From: Prevotella sp.
GTDB lineage: Bacteria; Bacteroidota; Bacteroidia; Bacteroidales; Bacteroidaceae
Assembly: GCA_022511055.1 (NCBI GenBank)
Contig: JAFLSH010000159.1
Location: forward strand, 1 to 7,087
DNA: 7,087 bases
Direction of reading: 5' to 3'
Shown here one piece after another: positions 1 through 5,083 of the stretch (positions are counted from its first letter, which is position 1; each line of letters starts with the position of its first letter). The position numbers and the translations under genes were made by a program. The notes beneath the pieces are model-generated. The model was not told where the DNA came from and ran no database searches. It was given only the letters and a program-made list of their open reading frames with translations.

Positions 1-104
1 CCGTGAGTTTTGCCCGAAACTCACGGAGTAATTTTTCTAAAGTGCCGCTTTTTTGGCAAAACTCCGTGAGTTTTTGGTCGAAAAGTGCCGCTTTTTTGTC
101 GAAA
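1..104. repeat. Cluster of short palindromic intergenic modules
   Basis: Two module types alternate. One is CCGTGAGTTT(T), at 1-11 and 64-75, with its complement at 17-26. The other is AAAGTGCCGCTTTTTTG, identical over 17 bp at 39-55 and 82-98. Most modules end in a CGAAA- or CAAAA-like spacer. Each carries a small dyad: AAAAG/CTTTT around TGCCG, and AAAACTC/GAGTTTT around CGT (58-74). Arms 1-10 and 17-26 form a perfect 10-bp hairpin. Arm 17-28 can instead pair perfectly over 12 bp with 62-73. Spacing is irregular and there are no long unique spacers, so it is not CRISPR. The left edge is cut by the window. Confidence 0.72.
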
Positions 105-112
105 GTCATGGC

Positions 113-195
113 GTTTTTTGAGGTAGGTTTAGTAGGTGGAGTAGGTATGGTAGGTTTAGTAGGGGGGTGGGAGGGATTAGGATGGATTGGGAGGG
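113..195 (-). terminator. G-free, C-rich transcript tract: candidate Rho-utilisation site after the anti-sigma gene
   Basis: The plus strand has no C at all from 113 to 195 (83 nt) and is rich in G. The transcript coming from the left operon on the minus strand would therefore have no G over 83 nt and many CC and UC dimers, starting about 100 nt after the stop codon. High C, low G and lack of structure are the known traits of Rho-utilisation sites. No convincing intrinsic hairpin lies between the stop codon at 298 and this tract, which strengthens the idea. The call is inference from composition only. Confidence 0.4.
122..163. repeat. GTAGG-rich direct repeats
   Basis: The 15-mer GGTAGGTTTAGTAGG occurs at 122-136 and again at 149-163, and further GTAGG units lie between. 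The pattern suggests slippage-driven expansion of a short G-rich unit. It is followed by G-runs at 162-167, 169-171, 173-175, 189-191 and 193-195. The tract lies in non-coding DNA. Confidence 0.8.
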
Positions 196-281
196 CAGAG
201 GCCAAATGCCTTAAAGGGCGAAAAGGGGTGGGGGAGCGAAATGGAGCGAGTGGCTTCCCCCGCTAACGTGCGCCTTGCTGC

Positions 282-307
282 CGACTACGGGTTTCGACTA
301 CGGGTTT
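282..307. repeat. Perfect 13-bp tandem duplication at the 3' end of the anti-sigma gene
   Basis: CGACTACGGGTTT occurs at 282-294 and again, with no gap, at 295-307. The TAG stop of the barrel gene (298-300) lies in the copy nearer the gene, and the second copy lies just downstream. Removing one copy would not change the protein, so it looks like a recent neutral slippage event. Confidence 0.85.
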
Positions 308-1524
308 ATGTTCAGCCGAAGTCCGAACTGCAAGTTGAACTCCAGGGGCTTGTCCTTGAAATAGTTTTGCAGGTGGCTGCCGTTGTCGAAGTAGTACTTC
401 ACGCCCGGCTCGGCGTAGAGGGAAAGCTGCGGCATCATGTTCAGCTGCACACCCACTGCCCCCTGTGCAGACCATTGCAGGCGGTCGAGGTCGGTGGTCT
501 GCGCGATGCCGTCGGTGGCCACCTTTGCGCTGATGTTCTTGTCAATCTGCATGCCGGCACTGGCGTATGCCTGCAGCCAGCGGGTGCGCCAGAAGTGGTA
601 TTGCGCGCTGAGGGGAATGCCCACGTAGTGCAGGGTCTGCTCCTTGCTGATGCTGTTGGCGCTCATGATGTTCGTAAACTCAGCATGCAGGCGCGTGTAG
701 GCCAGTCCTGTCACCAGGGCGAGGCGGCTGCTGACGGGCAGGCTCACCGTCAGTCCGAGGCTGAGGGGCTGGTCGTGGTGCTGCCGCTCTTCGTAGTCGC
801 TCAGGTAGATGGGCTTCTGCTTCTCGCCGCGCGAGGCATTCGGCGTGTTGGCTATGCTGCTGTAGTAGTTGGCCAGCACGGGGCTCATCAGCACGCCGTT
901 GGTGCTGTTCTGCGCGTTTCCGCCGCCCATGGCATAGAGGCTGAGGGCGGGGTGGGGGGCTTTGCGCCTTGCATTCGGGGCGTTGTGCTTAGTGTATTGA
1001 GTGTCGTGCTTTGCATACCCGGGCGTGGTGCTTGGGGGCAGTGTCTCTCTTTGTGTGGGCGGCTGCGGCTGGGTGCTGCCGTCGGGGCTGTCGGCCACCG
1101 TGCGCTCGCTGTCGGGTGTGGCTGCCGTCGGGGTGGCGGTGTTGTCGTCGCGGCTCGGCGCAACGGCGGTCTGGCTGCCGGTCGCCCTTTGCGCCAGCAG
1201 GGGCGTGGCGCTGTGGGGCTGCTCCGTGGCGGGTGGCGTGTCAGGGTGCTGCTTTGCCGGCTCTGCGACCCGCTGTGTCAGCTCTGCGGGCTGTTGTGCC
1301 TGTTCGGTGTGCCATGCCAGATAGGCTCCGCCGCCAATGAGTGCGGCCACAGCTGCGGCCGCTGCCCATCGCCGCAGCCCTATGCGCCGTGCTTTCCGGC
1401 CGGCTGCCGGCGCGGCGGGCTGGCCGAGGGCGGCCTCTATGTCGTTCCACAGCCCTTCGGGGGCGGGCGCCTCGTAGTCTGCCAGCCGCTGCCTGAGTTG
1501 TGTTGTCCAGTCCTTTCCTGTCAT
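298..1524 (-). CDS. Dual-membrane-spanning anti-sigma factor with C-terminal outer-membrane beta-barrel (Dma-like)
   Basis: The 408-residue product has the three-part layout of the Dma family. Residues 1-50 are cytoplasmic and anti-sigma-like, with DWTTQLRQRLADYEAPAPEGLWNDIEAAL and a basic patch RKARRIGLRR just before the membrane; no zinc-binding HxxxCxxC is present. Residues about 53-71 form a single Ala/Gly-rich inner-membrane helix. Residues about 72-190 are a Pro/Thr/Ser/Gln-rich, low-complexity periplasmic linker. Residues about 191-408 form an outer-membrane beta-barrel of the PF13568 type, with alternating strands such as LSLGLTVSLPV, RLALVTGLAYTRLHAEF, LHYVGIPLSAQYHFW, QLSLYAEPGVKYYF and FNLQFGLRLNINP. 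In Bacteroides thetaiotaomicron, Dma1 spans both membranes and restrains the ECF21 factor Das1, with effects on vesicle production. Here the gene overlaps the sigma gene by 4 nt, as expected for a cognate pair. The signal sensed is unknown. Database names may be only 'outer membrane beta-barrel protein'. Confidence 0.85.
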   Translation of the reverse strand: MTGKDWTTQLRQRLADYEAPAPEGLWNDIEAALGQPAAPAAGRKARRIGLRRWAAAAAVAALIGGGAYLAWHTEQAQQPAELTQRVAEPAKQHPDTPPATEQPHSATPLLAQRATGSQTAVAPSRDDNTATPTAATPDSERTVADSPDGSTQPQPPTQRETLPPSTTPGYAKHDTQYTKHNAPNARRKAPHPALSLYAMGGGNAQNSTNGVLMSPVLANYYSSIANTPNASRGEKQKPIYLSDYEERQHHDQPLSLGLTVSLPVSSRLALVTGLAYTRLHAEFTNIMSANSISKEQTLHYVGIPLSAQYHFWRTRWLQAYASAGMQIDKNISAKVATDGIAQTTDLDRLQWSAQGAVGVQLNMMPQLSLYAEPGVKYYFDNGSHLQNYFKDKPLEFNLQFGLRLNINP

Positions 1525-2069
1525 GCCTTTTGGGTGTTTAAGTATGCTTTTATCATGCTGGCCAGCTGTTGCTTGGCCCGGAGGAATTGCGATGCTGATG
1601 TACCCTCCTTGATGCCCAGCCGCCGGGCTATCTCGCGGTGCGAAAGTTGCTCGAAGACATACAGGTTCAGCACCGTTCTGTAGCCCGTTGGCAGCCGGCC
1701 GATGAGTGTGGTCAGCACGTCGGGCGGAATGTGGCCCACATCAGGCTCGTCGTCTGTCTCGGCCTGCGTGTCGGGCAGCTCGTCGAGCAGTGTGAAGCGC
1801 GCCTGCCGCCTCAGGTGGTCGATGGCCTGGTTGGCCACGATTCTGCCAATCCACTGCTTCAGGCTGCCCTCGCCCCGGTGGCTGAAGCTGCCGATGCCCG
1901 TGAACACCTTGATGAAGCTGTCTTGCAGCACATCGTGCAGGTCGGCCTCCTGTGGCACGTACCGCCTGCCCACGGCGGTGGCATAGCCCACATAGCCCTC
2001 GTAGAGTCTGCGCCTGGCGGCTGCATCCCCGCTGCGGATGGCCTCTATCAGCTGCAGTTCTGTCTCCAC
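1521..2069 (-). CDS. ECF-family RNA polymerase sigma factor (ECF21-like, Das-type)
   Basis: The 182-residue product is an extracytoplasmic-function sigma-70 factor that would direct RNA polymerase to a small envelope-linked regulon. Region 2 spans about residues 9-90, with DLHDVLQDSFIKVF at 43-56 (core binding, 2.2) and LKQWIGRIVANQAIDHLRR at 70-88 (-10 recognition). An acidic linker with DTQAETDDEPD follows. Region 4 covers about 113-176, with LPTGYRTVLNLYVFEQLSHREIA and the helix-turn-helix KEGTSASQFLRAKQQL. There is no extra C-terminal domain, and the length is typical. The start is a GTG at 2069; no in-frame ATG exists between it and the upstream lipoprotein stop, and VETELQLIEAIRSGD fits the family N-terminus. 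Its TGA overlaps the next ATG by ATGA, so sigma and anti-sigma are translationally coupled. The ECF21 assignment rests on the downstream fused anti-sigma/barrel gene and is less certain than the ECF call. Confidence 0.93.
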   Translation of the reverse strand: METELQLIEAIRSGDAAARRRLYEGYVGYATAVGRRYVPQEADLHDVLQDSFIKVFTGIGSFSHRGEGSLKQWIGRIVANQAIDHLRRQARFTLLDELPDTQAETDDEPDVGHIPPDVLTTLIGRLPTGYRTVLNLYVFEQLSHREIARRLGIKEGTSASQFLRAKQQLASMIKAYLNTQKA

Positions 2070-2081
2070 CTCTGGCTCTGG

Positions 2082-2663
2082 TTATTTTTTCCGTTTCGTT
2101 GAGTGGAACGCAAGGGTCAGCTGCGGGTCGAAGGCCACCACTTTCAGTGTGCGTCTGGCCGTTGCGGGGTCTGTCACGGCAATGCTGTCGATGGGGAACA
2201 CGCCTGCCCACGCATCGGTGGAGCGGTCGTACATGGCAACTGCCATGCCGGGCGCGAAGTGGAGCCTTACGGTGCAATTCCCGCCGGCTGTGGCAGCCGG
2301 GTAGGAGAAGCGGTCGCTCACCACGCTGAAGTAGACTGCATTGTCAGAGTAGCCCGTACACGTGTAGCCCAGGTTGTAGTCTGGCGCGGCTGTCGCAGCG
2401 GTCTGCAGGCCGTTGTCGAGCAGCACCTGGCTGATGTAGTCGGTGGGAAAGTGCGATACCCAGAACTGAGGGTCGGCATAGAGCGTGGCGGTGTCGACCA
2501 CCTGGCGGTCAACGGTCCACTCGATGTCGAATGTTCCAAACCACTCGGCATTGGTCGGCATGCCGTTGCTGTAGTAAGGCGCCTTCGGGTAGTCGAGGTC
2601 TTTCAGCGTGCAGGCACTCAGCAGCAGCGCCAGTGCCATCAGTTGTAACACGGTTTTTCTCAT
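2082..2663 (-). CDS. Small lipoprotein of unknown function, upstream of the sigma/anti-sigma pair
   Basis: The 193-residue product has a clear lipoprotein signal: MRKT, a hydrophobic stretch, then LLSAC with the lipidated Cys at 18. After the Cys comes TLKDLD, mildly acidic with a Lys, which could act as a Bacteroidota surface-export signal but is not a strong match. The mature part (about 175 residues) is rich in aromatic and beta-prone segments such as FDIEWTVD, ADPQFWVSHFPTDYI, NAVYFSVVSDRFSYP and VRLHFAPGMAVAMYD, which suggests a beta-sandwich; I do not recognise the family. The start was set at the ATG at 2663. An in-frame ATG at 2741 adds 26 basic residues ahead of the signal peptide and begins inside a terminator-like dyad, so it is unlikely. 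The gene ends 12 nt before the ECF sigma gene, so it is probably co-transcribed and may be an output or a sensing partner of that system. Confidence 0.78.
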   Translation of the reverse strand: MRKTVLQLMALALLLSACTLKDLDYPKAPYYSNGMPTNAEWFGTFDIEWTVDRQVVDTATLYADPQFWVSHFPTDYISQVLLDNGLQTAATAAPDYNLGYTCTGYSDNAVYFSVVSDRFSYPAATAGGNCTVRLHFAPGMAVAMYDRSTDAWAGVFPIDSIAVTDPATARRTLKVVAFDPQLTLAFHSTKRKK

Positions 2664-2688
2664 CTCTTTCACTTTGGTCTTCGGTCTT

Positions 2689-2706
2689 GCGGCCTTGGGC
2701 GGCCGC
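2689..2706 (-). other. GC-rich hairpin in the leader of the lipoprotein gene
   Basis: GCGGCC (2689-2694) and GGCCGC (2701-2706) form a perfect 6-bp all-GC stem with a 6-nt loop, 25 nt upstream of the lipoprotein ATG. There is no T-run after it on the minus strand, so it is not an intrinsic terminator. It may influence translation or message stability, or be chance in GC-rich DNA. Confidence 0.3.
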
Positions 2707-2726
2707 TGCCCTTTATCGTGATAACT

Positions 2727-2768
2727 CAAAAAGTGCGGCAACCTTGCATGGTAGACCGCACCTTTTTG
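2727..2768 (-). terminator. Bidirectional intrinsic-terminator-like dyad ending the glsAB/beta-helix unit
   Basis: CAAAAAGTGCGG (2727-2738) and CCGCACCTTTTTG (2756-2768) pair over 12 bp with one bulged base. The 17-nt loop contains an inner ACC/GGT pairing. On the minus strand the GC stem is followed by TTTTTG, about 65-100 nt after the beta-helix stop at 2831. On the plus strand it is followed by TTTTTG and a further run of seven T. It therefore reads as a terminator in both directions. It separates the right unit from the lipoprotein-sigma-anti-sigma unit, which then needs its own promoter within about 2664-2727; I see no confident match to one there. Confidence 0.62.
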
Positions 2769-2830
2769 TTTTTTTAACCTTTCGCACCGCTCTTTTCACC
2801 TCACGTTCCGCCGCTTCGGCTGCCCAGCGG

Positions 2831-5083
2831 TCAGTCGCGTGGCCGTGCCGGTGCCGGTGTCCACGCCACCTGCAGGTGGTGGAGCATGGTGGTGCTTTCG
2901 CCGCACGTTCCCGTGTGCTGAATGGCCACGCCCGTGCCGTCTGTCGGGCTGATGTCGGCCTTCAGGCTGACTCTGTGGGGCAGCGGGCTGTCCGCGGGCT
3001 GCGGGGTGGTGGTCGAAACGTGCGCCGTCAGCTGCCTGTCCGTGGCCGTCAGGCTGATGGTGCAGCCCGTGCGGTAGCAGGTGGCGGTCACGGGGTCGGT
3101 CAGGGGCGCTGTCCGGCCGTGGTCGTAGGCCACCAGCAGAAAGTCCACGGCCTTGGCGCTCTTCGTGGTGCGTATGATGCGCAGAGCGTAGCCTGTCAGG
3201 GTGCGGGTGTCGAACTTCACGCAGATGTCCATGTACTGGCCGGTGGCCGAGCCGAAGCCCTGCCCGGCCGTCTTCGTGGGGTCAACGAGCAGTGTCAGTG
3301 TCATGTCGCTGCCGGCCTTCTGGTTTGCGGGCGTGTACATGATGCGCGCCCCGCGCTGGGCTTGCAGCAGACCGTAGCCCACGGCGCCGTTGAAGCCTTC
3401 GGCATATTCCCACATGGGCTTGGCGGGGTTGAACGACCAGTCGAACTCAGCCGTGTCGGCGGGCTTGAAGCCGTCGACAGTCCAGTAGCCCTCCCTGACC
3501 TGCGGCTGCCACTGGCAGGGGAAGTCGTGAAAGTCGGTGCTGAGTGTGTTGGCGGGCGCCACGCCGCTGATGGTGGTGCTGGCCTGGCGGGGCTCTCCCG
3601 CCGGGCTGCGCTGGTGCTGGGGGCTGATGGTGGCCGTCAGCTCGTGGCCGTTGTCGGCCGCGCTCAGGCGGTAGGTGCGCTGCGGCGTGCCGTGGCTCTC
3701 GCTGACAAGAATGCCGTCGCGCAGCCAGCGCACGGCCGACAGGTCGCGCCGCCCTTGCAGGTCGAGGGCGTAGTCAAGGCGGGCCGTGCCGCCGTCGATG
3801 ACAATCTGCGGCGCACGCGTGAAGTCGGGTGGGGGCAGCTGGCTCGGCTCTATGGTCAGCGCACAGGCAGCCTGCCGGCCGTCGGGGGTGCAGGCTTCCA
3901 GACAGAAGCGGGCGGTCTCGTCGGTGTTGTTCGTGGGAATCACCACAATGCTGTCGCCGCGGCCGGGCTCCAGCCTGACATACTGCTCGCAGCCTTCGGG
4001 TATGCGCCACTGGGCCTGGGGCGCGTGGAGCGCCAGCTGGTCGCGGCCGGTGCGCAGGGTGGCCTCGTGGCGGCTGACCGGCAGGTACGGGGGCGTGTCG
4101 GCTTTGAAGTCCGTGAGCGTGACCGTGTTCTGCGGCGCGCGGTGGCCGATGGTGTAGGGGCGGCCGTTCAGCGTGAAGTGCTGCTGGTAGCAGCGCAGCC
4201 AGGGCTGCGGGTAGGCAGTCCAGCCGATGTAGAGGCTGTCGGTGGGGGCGTGGTAGCGGCAGTCGATGAGTGCGAGCGGCCCGCCCTGCTTCATGAAGTA
4301 CATCTCGCGATTCTGGCTCTTCATGGTGAAGTCGCAGTCAATGAAGAGCGCGCCGCTGCCGTGCGTACTCCAGAAGGGCTTTTGGCCGTAGAGGTCGATG
4401 GTGCAGTGGCGGTAGACCGCGCTGCCGTTCAGCGCATCGTCGGTACACTCAAAGTGGCAGTCCTCGTAGAGCGAGTGGCGCGCGCCGTTCAGCGGATTGA
4501 GGTTCAGGCGGCTGATGAAGCGCACGTTCCGGGCGTAGAGCCGGTTGCCGTCGACATAGCCCACGTGTGCCTGGGTGATGGCCTCGTTGCGCTTCGGGCG
4601 CGAGAGTTCGGGGCGCAGCGGATAGTCCAGGTCTACGTTGCAGTAGTTGCCCATGGTGAGGTTTTCTACGGTCAGGTCGTTCACGTGAAAGTCGAACATG
4701 GTGAAGTTGCCCACCGCGCCCTGCGTCTGGCCGCGCTGCGAAGCCAGCACGGTGTGGCTGGCATCAGGGTCGAGGCCGATGAGCGTGAGCTTCCGGGTGC
4801 GAATGACCATGCCAAACGGCTCGCGCCCGTTCTTTCCCGTCACCACGGCGGGGCTGTCGGGGTTGTCGACCCAGTAGACGTAAGGCGCAAAGTAGAGGGT
4901 GGTGGTGTCGCTCAGGTGGGCCACCGCATCTTGCAGCCGGTTGTAGACAAAGGGGCGCGCGGCCGCTTCCTCGTCGCGGAGTGAGCCGTCAATCAGCAGG
5001 TGGGTGGAGTCCAGTTCAGGCTGCTGTGCCGCCAGTCCCAGGAACTGTAGCAGGCAGAGCAGTGTCAGTGTGGTTTTGTGCAT
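2831..5083 (-). CDS. Secreted right-handed beta-helix protein (pectin-lyase/pectinesterase-like fold) with Ig-like and C-terminal beta-sandwich domains
   Basis: The 750-residue product is an exported protein of unassigned function. Residues 1-19 form a signal peptide with hydrophobic core LLCLLQFLGLAA and a signal-peptidase I type end; the Cys at 10 is not in a lipobox. Residues about 28-300 look like a parallel beta-helix related to pectin methylesterases: an opening QDAVAHL...TLYFAPYVY (51-70), NDLTVENLTMGN (135-146), and repeated rungs with a stacked Cys (YEDCHF, VYRHCTI, LFIDCDF, LIDCRY at 206-277). The usual esterase signature around a QDTL motif is not evident, so activity is uncertain. 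Residues about 350-415 and 425-510 look like two Ig-like beta domains, the second with VRWLRDG and AADNGH. Residues about 515-745 look like a lectin/laminin-G-type sandwich. No type IX secretion C-terminal domain is apparent, so periplasm or outer-membrane association is likely. Its ATG directly follows the glsB stop codon. Confidence 0.72.
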   Translation of the reverse strand: MHKTTLTLLCLLQFLGLAAQQPELDSTHLLIDGSLRDEEAAARPFVYNRLQDAVAHLSDTTTLYFAPYVYWVDNPDSPAVVTGKNGREPFGMVIRTRKLTLIGLDPDASHTVLASQRGQTQGAVGNFTMFDFHVNDLTVENLTMGNYCNVDLDYPLRPELSRPKRNEAITQAHVGYVDGNRLYARNVRFISRLNLNPLNGARHSLYEDCHFECTDDALNGSAVYRHCTIDLYGQKPFWSTHGSGALFIDCDFTMKSQNREMYFMKQGGPLALIDCRYHAPTDSLYIGWTAYPQPWLRCYQQHFTLNGRPYTIGHRAPQNTVTLTDFKADTPPYLPVSRHEATLRTGRDQLALHAPQAQWRIPEGCEQYVRLEPGRGDSIVVIPTNNTDETARFCLEACTPDGRQAACALTIEPSQLPPPDFTRAPQIVIDGGTARLDYALDLQGRRDLSAVRWLRDGILVSESHGTPQRTYRLSAADNGHELTATISPQHQRSPAGEPRQASTTISGVAPANTLSTDFHDFPCQWQPQVREGYWTVDGFKPADTAEFDWSFNPAKPMWEYAEGFNGAVGYGLLQAQRGARIMYTPANQKAGSDMTLTLLVDPTKTAGQGFGSATGQYMDICVKFDTRTLTGYALRIIRTTKSAKAVDFLLVAYDHGRTAPLTDPVTATCYRTGCTISLTATDRQLTAHVSTTTPQPADSPLPHRVSLKADISPTDGTGVAIQHTGTCGESTTMLHHLQVAWTPAPARPRD

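Larger units (their letters stand above)
1..297. other. Non-coding region downstream of the anti-sigma gene
   Basis: This stretch follows the last gene of the left operon. From right to left it holds part of the 13-bp duplication, about 85 nt without recognisable features (196-281), the G-rich/C-free tract (113-195) and the palindromic module cluster (1-104). Open frames here, including one on the plus strand across 3-266, read through simple repeats and lack protein-like composition. I see no tRNA, rRNA or further gene. Confidence 0.7.

Noticed and set aside
1..104. Possible CRISPR array
   Set aside because: Modules are only 10-17 bp, spacing is irregular and there are no unique spacers or cas genes.
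162..195. Canonical G-quadruplex
   Set aside because: Only three G-runs of at least three are closely spaced; the next lies 13 nt away, so the standard short-loop pattern is not met. It is mentioned only as G-rich DNA.
3..266. Plus-strand 87-codon frame at the left end
   Set aside because: It reads through palindromic modules and GTAGG repeats, giving repeated Phe/Ser/Lys and Gly/Val runs with no protein-like features.
187..1683. Plus-strand open frame of 498 codons opposite the anti-sigma gene
   Set aside because: Same shadow effect; the minus-strand protein has a clear domain order and a 4-nt overlap with the sigma gene.
2664..2741. 26-residue N-terminal extension of the lipoprotein
   Set aside because: It would put a charged stretch before the signal peptide and would start inside the terminator-like dyad; the ATG at 2663 gives a textbook lipoprotein signal.
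2805..2830. Terminator just after the beta-helix stop
   Set aside because: GCCG/CGGC and CCGCT/AGCGG pairings exist but there is no following T-run; the dyad at 2727-2768 is a much better candidate.
2531..4984. Plus-strand open frame of 817 codons opposite the beta-helix gene
   Set aside because: It lacks stops because the opposite GC-rich gene avoids certain codons. Its protein is Val/Ala/Arg/Gly-rich without domains, while the minus strand has a signal peptide and recognisable folds.
2831..5083. Type IX secretion cargo
   Set aside because: The C-terminus ends in a Pro/Arg-rich tail and lacks the conserved C-terminal sorting domain; only a standard signal peptide is visible.
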